Part shown: positions 1-9,903 of the stretch, one piece after another | Layout of the letters: each line of letters opens with the position of its first letter | Numbering within the stretch: position 1 is the stretch's first letter | Made by a program: the position numbers and the translations under genes | Source of the DNA: Mycolicibacterium sp. | GTDB taxonomy: Bacteria > Actinomycetota > Actinomycetes > Mycobacteriales > Mycobacteriaceae | NCBI GenBank assembly: GCA_030666145.1 | Contig: DAOUYK010000005.1 | Coordinates: 1-33,640, forward strand | Direction of reading: 5' to 3' | DNA: 33,640 bases | Notes under the pieces: generated by a model | What the model saw: the letters and a program-made list of their open reading frames with translations, nothing else | Databases searched by the model: none | Told to the model about the DNA's origin: nothing

Positions 1-1
1 C

Positions 2-289
2 ATGATCGCGGTAGCCCAGCTAGCCACCACTCAGCCACGGTTCGCGGCCGTCCAGAACGAGTTTCGCCGCTTCGGTATCGACATTGTCGCCGCGTCAGTG
101 CGGCGCGCCCAAGAGCATGGCTACGGCACCGAACTGGATCCACAATACACCGCTGCGGCGATCGCACTGCTCTTTGAGAACTTCACCACTGTCTTCGTCG
201 GAACATCGGGCCTGGAACTGGAAATCAACGACGACGACGCGATAACGACGCTGACACGGATCTGGAAGAAGACGCTCTATGGGTTCTGA
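2..289 (+). CDS. TetR-family regulator, C-terminal part (cut by window edge)
   Basis: The open frame enters from the left edge, so the internal Met at base 2 is not a real start. The 95 visible residues are helical and end in the pattern typical of TetR ligand-binding domains (a long helix around AAIALLFENFTTVFVG, then DAITTLTRIWKKTLYGF). The N-terminal helix-turn-helix would lie outside the window, so the DNA-binding part cannot be checked. TetR proteins are usually ligand-responsive repressors; the target here is unknown. The call rests on overall pattern, not on a diagnostic motif. Confidence 0.6.
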   Translation: MIAVAQLATTQPRFAAVQNEFRRFGIDIVAASVRRAQEHGYGTELDPQYTAAAIALLFENFTTVFVGTSGLELEINDDDAITTLTRIWKKTLYGF

Positions 290-408
290 CACCAATATGA
301 AAGGGATCACTGCCGAATTCAGCCTTCCCGAGCGCCTTACTGGGCAGCGCGCCGGGATAGACGTGCTCATCGAGGTCGAAATCAAGCCGCTCGAGCGTGC
401 TCGGCGCG

Positions 409-636
409 ATGGCAGGAACGCCGGCCGCCATCTGTGCCGGCTGCGGCTCACCAATCTCCCACGGCGGGGCTGACGGTGACCGGCGGTGCCGACAATGCGG
501 GCTCACCTGTGACAGCGGAATGACGCCGGGCTACCATCGCGCTCATGGCTGTGCCTTCCCCGATGCCTTCGCCGATGTCATCGCGCACTTCCGCCGAACT
601 GCGGATCCTGGTCTACAGCGACAACCCGCGGACTAG
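409..636 (+). CDS. Possible small zinc-ribbon ORF (doubtful)
   Basis: This open frame from ATG 409 encodes 75 residues. It has a CAGC pair and, 19 residues on, a CRQC pair followed by another Cys, which is the spacing of a small zinc ribbon. Third codon positions are GC-rich, which is compatible with coding but expected by chance in this genome. It overlaps the first 90 bases of the receiver gene in another frame and has no clear ribosome binding site. Its 3' half has no recognisable pattern. It could be a real small protein, a decayed one, or chance. Bases 290-408 hold nothing else I can support. Confidence 0.2.
   Translation: MAGTPAAICAGCGSPISHGGADGDRRCRQCGLTCDSGMTPGYHRAHGCAFPDAFADVIAHFRRTADPGLQRQPAD
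508..537 (+). promoter_or_regulatory. Candidate leaderless promoter for the receiver gene
   Basis: TGTGAC (508-513) and TACCAT (532-537) are separated by 18 bases and resemble mycobacterial housekeeping -35 and TANNNT -10 elements. The ATG at 545 lies 7 bases after the -10, where transcription would start. No Shine-Dalgarno sequence precedes it, so a leaderless mRNA would explain both facts. Leaderless transcripts are common in mycobacteria. Inferred from sequence only. Confidence 0.4.
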
Positions 637-976
637 GGAGCAGGTCCAGCTCGCATTGGGCAAGCGGGTGCATCCCGAGCTCCCGGAGCTGACCTACGTC
701 GAGGTCGCGACCGGCGCCATGGTGGTCAGGCAGATGGATGCCGGCGGCTTCGATCTGGCGATCCTCGACGGTGAGGCGGCCCCGGTCGGTGGAATGGGGA
801 TCGCCAAACAGCTCAAAGACGAGGTCGAGGACTGCCCGCCGGTGCTGGTCCTGACAGGGCGCCCCGATGACGCGTGGCTGGCCAGATGGTCCCGTGCGGA
901 AGCCGCTGTTCCTCATCCGATCGACCCGATCCGGTTGGGCGATGCGGTAGCGTCGCTGCTGCGCACCGTTATCTAG
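545..976 (+). CDS. Atypical stand-alone response-regulator receiver (Rv3143-like)
   Basis: The 143-residue protein is a single receiver domain with no output domain. It matches what I recall of M. tuberculosis Rv3143, which also lies just upstream of nuo. Visible receiver landmarks are ILVYSDN (one acidic residue, D26, instead of the usual acidic pair), the phosphoacceptor-position Asp in AILDGE (D75), and the switch Thr in VLTGRP (T104). The conserved Lys before Pro in the last loop is replaced by His (PHPIDP, H124). Phosphorylation may therefore be altered or absent. The start at 545 fits the leaderless promoter; ATGs at 563 and 575 are alternatives and would drop a non-conserved leader. 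Its role and partner kinase cannot be read from the sequence. Confidence 0.85.
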   Translation: MAVPSPMPSPMSSRTSAELRILVYSDNPRTREQVQLALGKRVHPELPELTYVEVATGAMVVRQMDAGGFDLAILDGEAAPVGGMGIAKQLKDEVEDCPPVLVLTGRPDDAWLARWSRAEAAVPHPIDPIRLGDAVASLLRTVI

Positions 977-1000
977 CATGTTGGATCGCGAAATACCTCG

Positions 1001-1080
1001 TCGCACTTAGGTTTTGAGGCACCGCAAGGTGGCGCGATCTTGTCGCACTTACGTTTTGAGGCACCGCAAGGTGGCGCGAT
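1001..1080. repeat. Two 38-bp near-identical direct repeats
   Basis: Bases 1001-1038 and 1043-1080 are the same 38-mer apart from one G/C difference, separated by 4 bases. Each copy holds a small hairpin, CACC-GCAA-GGTG. They lie between the receiver stop and the IS110 remnant. They may be a terminator-like duplication, the footprint of an older mobile element, or a target sequence. Two copies without a spacer are not a CRISPR array. Confidence 0.75.
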
Positions 1081-1155
1081 GATGTTCATAGTTATGCTAA
1101 TCAATGAATTTGGCTTGTATCGAAAACGGGCTAGACATCCCAGGACCGTAAGTTG

Positions 1156-2270
1156 TCAAGCTGCTTGGGTGTCGGGGTTGGTTTGGCGGTGGGCCCAGGC
1201 GGTGTGTTCGCTGTAGGCGCTGTGGTGGCGTAGGCAGCCGTGCGGGATGCCGACGAGTCGGCTGCCCAGGGCGCGTAGCGCTTGGTGGTGCAGGTCGCCG
1301 TTGGCGCGGTGCTGGTCGTAGAAGGCGCAGGCGCCGAGGCTGCTCTTGAGGGCGCAGAAGGCCCATTGGTCGATGGCGTCGTAGAGGCGGCGGTTGCGGA
1401 CCTGGCTGGCCAGTACGGCGCGTTTCTTGCCCGACGCGATCGTCAGAGGTGATGTTCCGGCGTAGTTCTTGCGAGACTTGGCGGTGGTGTAGCGGTTCGG
1501 GTCGTCCCCGAACTCACCCAGCACCCCGGCGCCGAGGATGACACCGAGTCGTGGCAGGGAGAGGTAGATGTCGGCGTCCGGGTGTGCCTCAAAATGTGTT
1601 GCCAACTCGATCTCAAGGTCGGCGATCTGATGGTTCAGTTCGGCGATGATGGCGACGCGGCGCGGGTGGTCGCCCCGAACGCGGCGGTGACCGCCGACGG
1701 TGCAGCGAGTTGCTCGGTGCGCAACACCGCCTGAATCTCCAGCGCCCGGGCCTAGAGGTTGCCTTGTCGTCCAGCGGCTTTGAGCGCTGAACGGATCTTG
1801 GACAAGCTCAGCCGTGCGGCCTCGACGGGACTGGGAGCGCGCCCCAGGATCGCTAGGGCATCCCGGTCGGCCAGAGAGTCGAACGCCTCCAGCGCGCCCG
1901 GGTAGTACTCACGTAGTGCCGAGCGCAGCGTGTTGGTGTTTCGGTTTCGGCTCCAGATCAGATTCTGGTGAGCCCGAGCCAACACCTTGATCGCCTCCAC
2001 CTCCGAGGTATCCCCGGGGATGGGGCGGTGGTTGTGCCGGTCGGTGCGCACCAGATCGGCAAGCAGTTTGGCGTCACCGGCATCAGACTTCGCCCTGGAA
2101 ACGTGGTGTCGGTCGCGGTAGCGGGCCACCGCGAGTGGATTGACCGCGAACACCTGATAGCCGACCGCAGCTAGCGCTTCGACCCACAGACCGCGGTCGG
2201 TTTCGATGCCGATCACCACCTGGGCGGGTTCCTCGGCGTGAGCGGCCACCAGTTCGTGGAACCCGCGGAT
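1156..2270 (-). pseudogene. IS110-family transposase, broken
   Basis: The N-terminal piece (minus strand from about 2270 to 1752) carries the IS110 DEDD-type patterns IGIETDRG and AKSDAGDAKLLADL, but the first acidic motif (GIDW type) is missing. It ends in an amber codon at 1754-1752. The same frame continues recognisably (EIQAVLRTEQLAAPSAVTAA) and then shifts by one base near 1650, where the homologous reading moves to AIIAELNHQIADLEIELATHF. The C-terminal piece (ORF 1605-1156) has the IS110 pattern KSRKNYAGTSPLTIASGKK and LVGIPHGCLRHHSAY...AW. Nonsense, frameshift and N-terminal loss together mean it is inactive. Confidence 0.85.
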
Positions 2271-2290
2271 CCCCTGATGGATCAGTGCTC
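1156..2290 (-). mobile_element. Decayed IS110-family insertion sequence
   Basis: The element is defined by its transposase remnant, read on the minus strand. The left limit is the transposase stop at 1156. The right limit near 2290 is approximate, because the N-terminal coding part runs into a stop-rich stretch there. IS110 elements normally lack terminal inverted repeats and usually make no clear target duplication, so the ends cannot be set from this sequence. It sits between the receiver gene and nuoA, where M. tuberculosis carries a PPE gene (from memory), which suggests a tolerated insertion spot. Confidence 0.75.
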
Positions 2291-2406
2291 AAAGCACGAC
2301 ACCCCATCAGCGCTACAGGCGACCTCATCAACCGGCCGGGGCACGATCTAGCCCTAGGAATCGACCAACACTCCAGGCTAAAGAAGTGCTCACCGGCCGG
2401 CGGCTC

Positions 2407-2460
2407 ACCGATCAGCGTCCCCCGGACAGACCACTACCTTCCGAAGGCTCGCTGATCGGT
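2407..2460. promoter_or_regulatory. 11-bp perfect inverted repeat upstream of nuoA
   Basis: ACCGATCAGCG (2407-2417) is repeated inverted as CGCTGATCGGT (2450-2460), with a 32-base centre. It ends 7 bases before a TAGGCT -10-like hexamer (2467-2472) and 57 bases before the preferred nuoA start. It could be a two-site operator for nuo, a hairpin in transcripts from upstream, or a relic of the IS end. No T-tract follows, so an intrinsic terminator is less likely. Confidence 0.5.
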
Positions 2461-2466
2461 TCCCAT

Positions 2467-2472
2467 TAGGCT
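2467..2472 (+). promoter_or_regulatory. Possible -10 element of the nuo operon
   Basis: TAGGCT fits the mycobacterial TANNNT -10 pattern and lies about 45 bases before the nuoA ATG, leaving room for a short leader with AAGGAG at 2500-2505. No convincing -35 is seen; that position falls inside the right arm of the inverted repeat, which would suit repression there. Weak evidence by itself. Confidence 0.3.
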
Positions 2473-2517
2473 ATGGGGCAGCTCACAGCGACAGCCCCCA
2501 AGGAGCGCCTGCTCAGC

Positions 2518-2892
2518 ATGAATCTGTACACACCGATACTGGTGCTTGGGGCGATCGCTGCCGTATTTGCGGTCGGTTCAGTCGGGATCGCCCTGCTGAT
2601 CGGGCCGAGGCGCTACAACCGAGCCAAGCTCGAAGCTTACGAGTGCGGGATCGAGCCGCTGAACGCGTCCAACCCCGCCGCGGCCGCCACCGGACAGCGG
2701 TTCCCGGTCAGGTACTACCTGACCGCGATGCTGTTCATCGTGTTCGACATCGAGATTGTCTTCCTCTACCCGTGGGCGGTGGCATTCGACAGTCTGGGCG
2801 CCTTCGGAGTCGTCGCGGTAGCCCTCTTCTTGTTTAACGTCACGGTGGCCTATGCGTACGAATGGCGGCGGGGAGGCCTGGTGTGGGATTAG
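2518..2892 (+). CDS. nuoA: NADH-quinone oxidoreductase subunit A
   Basis: NuoA is a small membrane subunit of respiratory complex I at the junction of the peripheral and membrane arms. The 124-residue product has three hydrophobic segments and the family signatures YECGIEP and [24 protein letters not shown] chose ATG 2518 because the protein then begins [10 protein letters not shown], as in other mycobacteria, with AAGGAG 12 bases upstream. The track start at 2473 would add 15 poorly conserved residues and overlap the presumed promoter. It is the first gene of the operon and its end overlaps the start of nuoB. Confidence 0.96.
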   Translation: MNLYTPILVLGAIAAVFAVGSVGIALLIGPRRYNRAKLEAYECGIEPLNASNPAAAATGQRFPVRYYLTAMLFIVFDIEIVFLYPWAVAFDSLGAFGVVAVALFLFNVTVAYAYEWRRGGLVWD

Positions 2893-3437
2893 AGGAGCGG
2901 CTACCGGGGGGCATCCTGCTGTCCACCGTTGAGAAGGTTGCGGGCTATGCCCGTAAGGGGTCGCTGTGGCCGGCGACATTCGGGCTCGCATGCTGCGCGA
3001 TCGAGATGATGGCCACCGCCGGTCCTCGATTCGACATCTCCCGCTTTGGCATGGAGCGCTTCTCGGCGACGCCGCGCCAGGCGGATCTCATGATCGTCGC
3101 GGGCCGGGTCAGCCAGAAGATGGCGCCGGTGCTGCGCCAGGTCTACGACCAGATGGCCGAACCAAAATGGGTTCTGGCGATGGGTGTCTGCGCATCCTCC
3201 GGCGGGATGTTCAACAACTACGCGGTCGTGCAGGGGGTCGACCACGTCGTTCCGGTCGACATCTACCTACCCGGGTGTCCGCCGCGCCCGGAAATGCTCT
3301 TGCATGCAATCCTCAAACTGCACGACAAGATTCAGCAGATGCCGCTCGGCGTGAACCGTGAGGAGGCCGTCCGGGAGGCCGAACGGGCCGCGCTGGCAGT
3401 GCCACCGACCATCGAGTTGAAGGGTCTGCTGCGGTGA
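2883..3437 (+). CDS. nuoB: NADH-quinone oxidoreductase subunit B
   Basis: NuoB holds the terminal 4Fe-4S cluster N2, which passes electrons to quinone. The 184-residue product shows all ligand positions: the tandem pair in LACCAIEMM (C37, C38), GVCASSGG (C103) and PGCPPRPE (C132). The GTG at 2883 gives the start [10 protein letters not shown] typical of mycobacterial NuoB, overlaps the nuoA stop by 10 bases, and has GGGGAGG 6 bases upstream. The longer track start at 2862 has no such support. Confidence 0.97.
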   Translation: MGLEERLPGGILLSTVEKVAGYARKGSLWPATFGLACCAIEMMATAGPRFDISRFGMERFSATPRQADLMIVAGRVSQKMAPVLRQVYDQMAEPKWVLAMGVCASSGGMFNNYAVVQGVDHVVPVDIYLPGCPPRPEMLLHAILKLHDKIQQMPLGVNREEAVREAERAALAVPPTIELKGLLR

Positions 3438-4123
3438 CAGATCCAACAGACGGCCACGGCGAGGAGTCGCCCGAGGTTATCGCTGTGCGCAGAGGCATGT
3501 TCGGCGCCGAGGGCAGCGGTGACACCTCAGGTTACGGCCGCCTCGTGCGCGCGGTCGAGCTGCCCGGCAGCTCGCCACGACCCTACGGTGGCTACTTCGA
3601 CGATGTCGTCGACACATTGGCCGCCGCCCTCGGCGAAGAGAGGTTCGCCGCAGCAATGGAGCGTGTCGTGGTGCACCGCGACCAACTCACCATCGAGGTC
3701 CATCGCGAGCAGCTGCCTGCCGTGGCGCAGGCATTGCGTAATGACCCGGGCCTGCGTTTCGAGTTGTGTCTCGGCGTCAGCGGCGTGCACTACCCCGGAG
3801 ACACCGACCGTGAGCTGCATGCTGTGTATCCGCTGATGTCGATCACGCACAACCGCCGCATCTGCATCGAAGTCGCCGCACCCGATGCCGACCCCCACAT
3901 CCCATCATTGTTCCGGGTGTATCCGACCACCGATTGGCACGAACGCGAGACGTATGATTTCTTCGGCATCGTCTTCGACGGACACCCGTCCCTGACGCGC
4001 ATCGAGATGCCTGACGACTGGGTGGGTCACCCCCAGCGCAAGGACTACCCGCTCGGCGGGATTCCGGTCGAATACCACGGTGCCGAGATACCCCCGCCCG
4101 ACGAGCGGCGGGCATACAACTAA
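3434..4123 (+). CDS. nuoC: NADH-quinone oxidoreductase subunit C
   Basis: NuoC is a 30-kDa-type subunit of the hydrophilic arm that packs against NuoB and NuoD. The 229-residue product has the family core ([36 protein letters not shown]) and the C-terminal signature [19 protein letters not shown]. The variable N-terminal 35 residues resemble other actinobacterial NuoC proteins. Its GTG overlaps the nuoB stop in a GTGA junction, so translation is probably coupled. NuoC is separate from NuoD here, unlike the fused form of enterobacteria. Confidence 0.97.
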   Translation: MTDPTDGHGEESPEVIAVRRGMFGAEGSGDTSGYGRLVRAVELPGSSPRPYGGYFDDVVDTLAAALGEERFAAAMERVVVHRDQLTIEVHREQLPAVAQALRNDPGLRFELCLGVSGVHYPGDTDRELHAVYPLMSITHNRRICIEVAAPDADPHIPSLFRVYPTTDWHERETYDFFGIVFDGHPSLTRIEMPDDWVGHPQRKDYPLGGIPVEYHGAEIPPPDERRAYN

Positions 4124-5451
4124 TGACCACATCGCAACGCCCGCCAGAGCGGGTGGTCGTCGTCGGCGGCCAGGATTGGGACGAGGTCGTCACTGCGGCA
4201 CGACAGAACGCCGGCGAACACGCCGGAGAACGCATCGTGGTCAACATGGGGCCCCAGCACCCGTCGACACACGGCGTGTTGCGTCTCATCCTCGAGATCG
4301 AGGGTGAGACCATAGTCGAAGCACGTTGCGGGATAGGCTATCTGCACACCGGCATCGAGAAGAACCTGGAGTTCCGCAACTGGACCCAGGGTGTCACGTT
4401 CGTGACCCGAATGGATTACCTGTCGCCGTTTTTCAACGAAACGGCCTACTGCCTCGCCGTGGAGAAACTGCTCGGTGTCACCGATGCGATCCCTGAGCGG
4501 GCGTCGGCGATCCGGGTGATGCTGATGGAACTAAACCGCATCTCGAGCCACCTCGTCGCGCTGGCGACCGGCGGTATGGAGCTTGGTGCAATGACGGCCA
4601 TGTTCCTCGGTTTCCGCGAGCGAGAGCTGATTCTCTCGGTCTTCGAATCCATCACCGGACTGCGGATGAACCATGCCTACATCCGGCCCGGGGGTGTCGC
4701 CGTAGACCTGCCCGATGATGGCATCGACCAGGTCCGGAATCTGCTGGATCTGCTGCCCAAGCGGTTGTGCGACCTGGAAGATCTACTCAACGAGAATTAC
4801 ATCTGGAAAGCGCGCACGGTCGGCATCGGCTATCTGGACCTGACGGGGTGCATGGCACTCGGTATCACAGGCCCGGTGTTGCGCTCGACGGGTCTGCCAC
4901 ATGATCTACGCAAGGCTCAGCCGTACTGCGGTTACGAGACATACGATTTCGACGTCATCACCGATGACCGGTGCGACTCCTACGGCCGCTATTTGATCCG
5001 GGTTAAGGAGATGCGCGAGTCCCTCAAGATTGTCGAGCAGTGCCTGGAAAAACTGGGAAGCCTGGCAAACCAGCCAGTGATGATCGAGGACAAGAAGCTG
5101 GCGTGGCCCGCCGATCTGAAGCTCGGCCCCGACGGGCTGGGCAACTCGCCGGAGCACATCGCGAGGATCATGGGTCAGTCGATGGAAGGCCTGATCCATC
5201 ACTTCAAGTTGGTGACCGAGGGCATCCGGGTCCCCGCCGGCCAGGTCTACGTCGCGGTCGAATCCCCACGTGGGGAACTTGGCGTGCACATGGTGTCTGA
5301 CGGCGGCACGCGTCCCTACCGGGTGCACTATCGGGACCCGTCGTTCACCAATCTGCAAGCGGTCGCTGCGATGTGCGAGGGCGGCATGGTCGCCGACGCG
5401 ATCGCCGCGGTAGCCTCGATCGACCCGGTGATGGGTGGGGTGGACCGGTGA
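4123..5451 (+). CDS. nuoD: NADH-quinone oxidoreductase subunit D
   Basis: NuoD is the 49-kDa-type subunit that forms the quinone-binding cavity with NuoB. The 442-residue product carries [10 protein letters not shown] (about residues 42-51) with the conserved His of the quinone site, [13 protein letters not shown], the [10 protein letters not shown] stretch and a C-terminal FTNLQAV...DPVMGGVDR end typical of the family. ATG 4123 shares one base with the nuoC TAA (TAATG). The N-terminal 36 residues are an actinobacterial-type extension. Nothing is missing. Confidence 0.98.
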   Translation: MTTSQRPPERVVVVGGQDWDEVVTAARQNAGEHAGERIVVNMGPQHPSTHGVLRLILEIEGETIVEARCGIGYLHTGIEKNLEFRNWTQGVTFVTRMDYLSPFFNETAYCLAVEKLLGVTDAIPERASAIRVMLMELNRISSHLVALATGGMELGAMTAMFLGFRERELILSVFESITGLRMNHAYIRPGGVAVDLPDDGIDQVRNLLDLLPKRLCDLEDLLNENYIWKARTVGIGYLDLTGCMALGITGPVLRSTGLPHDLRKAQPYCGYETYDFDVITDDRCDSYGRYLIRVKEMRESLKIVEQCLEKLGSLANQPVMIEDKKLAWPADLKLGPDGLGNSPEHIARIMGQSMEGLIHHFKLVTEGIRVPAGQVYVAVESPRGELGVHMVSDGGTRPYRVHYRDPSFTNLQAVAAMCEGGMVADAIAAVASIDPVMGGVDR

Positions 5452-6197
5452 GCATCTTCATCGAACTTGGTCAGCGTCCCGACGAACCCGGTCCACCAAT
5501 CCATGGGCGGGCGGACTACCCCACCGACGTGGAGTCTCGACTTGCCGCCGACGCCGCGGTGATCATCGCGCGTTACCCGCAGTCGCGTTCGGCCCTACTG
5601 CCCCTGCTGCACCTCGTGCAATCAGAGGACAGCTTTCTGACTCCAGCCGGAATCGCCTTCTGCGCCAAGCAATTGGACCTCACCCACGCCGAAGTCACCG
5701 CAGTTGCGACTTTCTACTCGATGTACCGTCGCACGCCGACAGGTGAATATCTGGTCGGAGTGTGCACGAACACACTGTGCGCCATCATGGGCGGTGATGC
5801 CATTCTCGAGGCCCTGCAGGACCATCTGGGTGTCGATGCCGGGCAGACCACTGCCGACGGCAGGATCACGCTGGAACACATCGAATGCAACGCCGCGTGC
5901 GACTACGCCCCGGTCGTGATGGTCAACTGGGAGTTCTTCGATGACCAGACACCCACCTCGGCCCGAGATCTCGTCGACGCGTTGAATACCGGCCAAGTGC
6001 CGATACCCTCTCGCAGCGCTTCGCTATGTACGTTCCGGGAGACCGCCAGAACCCTTGCCGGCCTGCCACACCCCGATGAGACAGGCCCGGAGGCGCCCAC
6101 CGGCGCGGCAACCCTGGCCGGTCTACGAGTCGCCCACGAGCACGATATGGCCGCCCCGGCACCCGCCACCGACTTGAACGCGACGGATCCGGAATGA
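5448..6197 (+). CDS. nuoE: NADH-quinone oxidoreductase subunit E
   Basis: NuoE is the thioredoxin-like 24-kDa-type subunit that carries the 2Fe-2S cluster N1a in the NADH module. In the 249-residue product the ligands are visible as VCTNTLC (C106, C111) and ECNAAC (C147, C151). About 80 residues beyond the core form an Ala/Pro-rich tail, also seen in mycobacterial NuoE. I prefer GTG 5448, which overlaps the nuoD stop as GTGA and gives MSIFIELGQ; the track start at 5373 reads back through nuoD. Confidence 0.96.
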   Translation: MSIFIELGQRPDEPGPPIHGRADYPTDVESRLAADAAVIIARYPQSRSALLPLLHLVQSEDSFLTPAGIAFCAKQLDLTHAEVTAVATFYSMYRRTPTGEYLVGVCTNTLCAIMGGDAILEALQDHLGVDAGQTTADGRITLEHIECNAACDYAPVVMVNWEFFDDQTPTSARDLVDALNTGQVPIPSRSASLCTFRETARTLAGLPHPDETGPEAPTGAATLAGLRVAHEHDMAAPAPATDLNATDPE

Positions 6198-7510
6198 CCC
6201 CACTGACTCCCGTACTGAGCCGGTTCTGGGACGAGTCCGAACCTTGGTCGTTGGACACCTATTGCAGGCACGGCGGTTACCAAGCGCTGCAGCGGGCGCT
6301 GGCGATGAGTCCCGAAGACGTCATCGCGACCGTCAAAGACTCCGGGCTGCGCGGCCGCGGCGGTGCAGGCTTCCCGACGGGAACCAAGTGGTCATTCATT
6401 CCGCAGGGCGCCGAGGGAGCGGGCGCCAAGCCGCACTACCTTGTTATCAACGCTGACGAGTCAGAACCCGGTACCTGCAAAGACATTCCGTTGATGTTGA
6501 CCACCCCGCATTTTCTGATCGAGGGCGCGATCATCGCCGCCTATGCGATCCGTGCACACCGGGCGTTCATCTACTTGCGGGGCGAGGTCCTACCGGTTCT
6601 GCGGCGCCTGCAGGCCGCTGTCGCCGAAGCCCAGGCTGCCGGACATCTGGGAGCCGACATCCATGGCTCCGGATTCAATCTGGAGCTCATCGTGCACGCC
6701 GGTGCGGGTGCCTACATCTGCGGCGAGGAGACTGCGCTGCTCGACTCGCTGGAAGGCCGGCGAGGTCAACCCAGGCTACGTCCCCCGTTTCCGGCGGTGG
6801 CAGGTCTGTATGCGTGCCCGACGGTGGTCAACAACGTGGAGTCGATCGCCAGCGTGCCGCCCATCCTGCTCAACGGTGTCGACTGGTTCCGTTCGATGGG
6901 CTCGCAGAAGTCACCGGGCTTCACGCTGTATTCGCTGTCGGGGCATGTCACAACCCCCGGTCAGTACGAGGCGCCGCTGGGTATCACGCTGCGTGAACTG
7001 CTCGAGTATGCAGGCGGCGTGCGCGCCGGGCACTCGCTGAAGTTTTGGACCCCGGGCGGATCATCGACGCCGCTGCTGACAGCCGAACACCTCGATGTGC
7101 CACTGGATTATGAGGGCGTGGCTGATGCCGGTTCAATGCTGGGAACCAAGGCGCTGCAGATCTTCGACGAGACCACCTGCGTGGTGCGGGCGGTGCGGCG
7201 CTGGACACAGTTCTACGCCCATGAGTCGTGCGGGACGTGCACACCGTGCCGCGAGGGCACCTATTGGCTGGCGCAGATATATGAGCGGCTGGAAGACGGG
7301 ACCGGCACTGGAACCGATATCGAGAAGCTGCTCGATATCTCCGACAGCATCTTCGGCAAGTCGTTCTGCGCTCTCGGTGATGGGGCTGCGAGCCCGATCA
7401 TTTCTTCCATCAAGTACTTCCGTGACGAATACGTTGCACACCTGGACCGAGGATGCCCGTTCGATCCGTATGCGTCCATGCTCGCCGCACCGGAGAGGGT
7501 GAGCGCATGA
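6194..7510 (+). CDS. nuoF: NADH-quinone oxidoreductase subunit F
   Basis: NuoF is the NADH- and FMN-binding 51-kDa-type subunit, the electron entry point of complex I. The 438-residue product has the glycine-rich nucleotide site [16 protein letters not shown] (residues 51-66), the flavin region [19 protein letters not shown], and the N3 4Fe-4S ligands in [12 protein letters not shown] plus a distant FCALGDGA (about 346-392). Its ATG overlaps the nuoE stop as ATGA. Length and motifs are normal. Confidence 0.98.
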   Translation: MTPLTPVLSRFWDESEPWSLDTYCRHGGYQALQRALAMSPEDVIATVKDSGLRGRGGAGFPTGTKWSFIPQGAEGAGAKPHYLVINADESEPGTCKDIPLMLTTPHFLIEGAIIAAYAIRAHRAFIYLRGEVLPVLRRLQAAVAEAQAAGHLGADIHGSGFNLELIVHAGAGAYICGEETALLDSLEGRRGQPRLRPPFPAVAGLYACPTVVNNVESIASVPPILLNGVDWFRSMGSQKSPGFTLYSLSGHVTTPGQYEAPLGITLRELLEYAGGVRAGHSLKFWTPGGSSTPLLTAEHLDVPLDYEGVADAGSMLGTKALQIFDETTCVVRAVRRWTQFYAHESCGTCTPCREGTYWLAQIYERLEDGTGTGTDIEKLLDISDSIFGKSFCALGDGAASPIISSIKYFRDEYVAHLDRGCPFDPYASMLAAPERVSA

Positions 7511-9903
7511 CACTCGCCGAGCACAGCCACGATGCATCGCCTGTCGAGATGGTGACGCTGACGATCGACGGGACGGAGGTCAGTGTTCCCCTGGGCACCT
7601 TGGTGATCCGCGCCGCCGAGCTGATGGGCGTGCAGATCCCGCGCTTTTGCGATCACCCGCTGCTGGACCCCGTTGGCGCGTGTAGACAATGCCTGGTCGA
7701 GGTCGAGGGACAGCGCAAGCCGATGGCGTCCTGCACAATCGCCTGCACCCCGGGCATGGTGGTGCGCACCCAGCTAAGTTCCGAGGCCGCCGACAAGGCG
7801 CAGCAGAGCGTGATGGAGTTGCTGCTGATCAACCATCCGCTGGACTGCCCGGTCTGCGACAAGGGTGGTGAATGCCCGCTGCAGAATCAGGCGATTTCCA
7901 ATGGGCGCCCGGAGACTCGCTTTGAGGATGTGAAGCGAACCTTTCCCAAACCTATCAACGTCTCGTCCCAAGTTCTGTTGGACCGTGAACGCTGCGTCCT
8001 GTGTGCGCGCTGCACCCGGTTCTCTGATCAGATCGCCGGTGATCCGTTCATCGAGTTGTTGGAACGCGGTGCGCACCAACAGGTCGGTATCGCCCCGGGC
8101 GAGCCGTTCCAGTCGTATTTCTCCGGGAACACCGTGCAGATCTGCCCCGTGGGGGCGCTGACCGGAGCGGCATACCGGTTCCGGGCGCGGCCGTTCGACT
8201 TGGTGTCGAGCCCCAGTGTCTGCGAACACTGCTCATCGGGCTGCGCCCAGCGCACCGATCATCGACGCGGGAAGGTGTTGCGCCGCTTGGCCGGCGACGA
8301 TCCTGAAGTCAACGAGGAGTGGAACTGCGACAAGGGCCGGTGGGCCTTCGCCTACACGACCGTCGGTGACCGAATCACCACGCCACTGGTCCGCGACCCC
8401 GAATCTGCGGACGGCTCGATGCGCACGGCGTCGTGGTCGGAGGCCCTTGGGGTGGCCGCGGCCGGACTGGCGGTGGCCAACGGCAATGCCGGAGTTCTCG
8501 TCGGCGGCCGGTCGACAGCCGAGGACGCCTACGCATACGCCAAGTTCGCGCGAATCGTGCTGGGAACCAACGACATCGACTTTCGTTCCCGCCAGGGCAG
8601 TGCTGAAGAGGCCAGCTTTCTAGCCGCTCATATTGCGGGTCGGCCGATGGCGGTCACCTACTCGGACCTCGAGCAGGCACCCGCCGTGTTGTTGGCCGGG
8701 CTGGAGCCTGAGGAGGAAGTACCGATCGTCTTCCTGCGGCTCCGCAAGGCGGTGCGCAACCACGGTCTGCAGGTGTTGTCCATCGCGCCGTTCGCGACCC
8801 GCAGCCTGACCAAGCTATCGGGCAGGCTGATCAGAACTGGACCTGGTTGCGAGGCAACCGCATTGGACGACCTGGCCGGCGACGAACTGCTGAGCCTGCC
8901 CGGTTCACTGATCCTCGTCGGTGAGCGGCTGGCGGCGTCGCCGGGAGCGCTCTCGGCCGCGGGGCGCTTAGCATCGGCCACCGGAGCCCGGCTGGCGTGG
9001 GTTCCGCGCCGTGCTGGGGAACGCGGAGCGTTGGAGGCCGGGGCGATTGCGAATCTGTTGCCCGGCGGGCGTCCAGCGACCGATGAGACCGCCCGAGGAC
9101 AGATAGCGGCCGCGTGGAACGTCGACGGCCTGCCCGTCGGCGCAGGTCGTGACACGGCAGCGATTCTGCAGGCGGCCCGTCTGGGTGAGCTGGGCGCCCT
9201 GCTGGTCGGTGGCGTCGAGCTCGACGACCTACCTGACCCCGATGCGGTGGTCGCCGCCATCGACGCGGCACCGTTCGTCGTGAGCCTCGAACAGCGCGAA
9301 AGTGCAGTCACCGCGCGGGCCGACGTGGTGTTCCCGATCGCGCCCGTGGCAGAGAAGGCGGGCTCATTCGTCAATTGGGAGGGACGGACCCGGCCCTTCG
9401 AAGCCTCGCTGCACACCAACGCGATTCCCGATCTTCGGGTGCTGAACTTTCTGGCCGACGAACTCGGCGTCGACCTTGGCTTGGCTACGGCTGACCGCGC
9501 GGCCAACGAGCGGGCCGAACTTGGCCTGTGGGACGGGCAACGTCCTGAGCCGCCGCGGACTGAGCCGTCGCCACCGCGGCCGGCCAACGGCCAAGCGGTG
9601 CTGACAAGTTGGCGGATGCTGCTCGACGACGGACGGTGCCAGGACGGCGAGCCGCACCTCGCCGGTACTGCCAGGCACCCGGTTGCGCGGTTGTCGGCAG
9701 CCACCGCTGCCGAGATCGGTGTGGCCGATGGTGAATCTGTCACCATCAGCACGGACCGCGGCATGATCACGCTGCCGGCACAGTTGACTGACATGGATGA
9801 CCGCGTGGTGTGGCTGCCGATGAACTCCCCCGGCAGCGCGGTCTACCGGACACTGGGTGTGACCATCGGTGCCGTGGTGTCGATCCGAGGGGAGCGCGCG
9901 TGA
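7507..9903 (+). CDS. nuoG: NADH-quinone oxidoreductase subunit G
   Basis: NuoG is the large iron-sulfur subunit of the NADH module. The 798-residue product shows a 2Fe-2S set (C48, C59, C62, C76), the N5 type HxxxCxxCxxxxxC (H110, C114, C117, C123), a 4Fe-4S set (C163, C166, C169, C213), and a fourth set CEHCSSGC with C274 that matches the optional N7 cluster. The rest is a degenerate molybdopterin-oxidoreductase-like domain. ATG 7507 overlaps the nuoF stop as ATGA and follows GGAGAGGG; the track start at 7453 lies inside nuoF. Confidence 0.97.
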   Translation: MTLAEHSHDASPVEMVTLTIDGTEVSVPLGTLVIRAAELMGVQIPRFCDHPLLDPVGACRQCLVEVEGQRKPMASCTIACTPGMVVRTQLSSEAADKAQQSVMELLLINHPLDCPVCDKGGECPLQNQAISNGRPETRFEDVKRTFPKPINVSSQVLLDRERCVLCARCTRFSDQIAGDPFIELLERGAHQQVGIAPGEPFQSYFSGNTVQICPVGALTGAAYRFRARPFDLVSSPSVCEHCSSGCAQRTDHRRGKVLRRLAGDDPEVNEEWNCDKGRWAFAYTTVGDRITTPLVRDPESADGSMRTASWSEALGVAAAGLAVANGNAGVLVGGRSTAEDAYAYAKFARIVLGTNDIDFRSRQGSAEEASFLAAHIAGRPMAVTYSDLEQAPAVLLAGLEPEEEVPIVFLRLRKAVRNHGLQVLSIAPFATRSLTKLSGRLIRTGPGCEATALDDLAGDELLSLPGSLILVGERLAASPGALSAAGRLASATGARLAWVPRRAGERGALEAGAIANLLPGGRPATDETARGQIAAAWNVDGLPVGAGRDTAAILQAARLGELGALLVGGVELDDLPDPDAVVAAIDAAPFVVSLEQRESAVTARADVVFPIAPVAEKAGSFVNWEGRTRPFEASLHTNAIPDLRVLNFLADELGVDLGLATADRAANERAELGLWDGQRPEPPRTEPSPPRPANGQAVLTSWRMLLDDGRCQDGEPHLAGTARHPVARLSAATAAEIGVADGESVTISTDRGMITLPAQLTDMDDRVVWLPMNSPGSAVYRTLGVTIGAVVSIRGERA

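Noticed and set aside
225-506. 93-residue minus-strand ORF before the receiver gene
   Set aside because: No family pattern or ribosome site; overlaps the tetR end.
1001-1080. CRISPR-like repeats
   Set aside because: Only two copies, a 4-base separation, and no spacers or cas genes.
1582-1600. Short TTTTGAGGCAC match between the 38-bp repeats and the IS coding strand
   Set aside because: Only 11 bases in inverted orientation; it encodes conserved transposase residues and is probably chance.
1590-1760. Programmed frameshift in the IS110 transposase
   Set aside because: An amber codon, a separate one-base shift and loss of the first catalytic motif indicate decay.
8658-9794. 378-residue minus-strand ORF opposite nuoG
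   Set aside because: Low-complexity Arg/Ser/Ala translation with no family pattern; nuoG is certain on the other strand.
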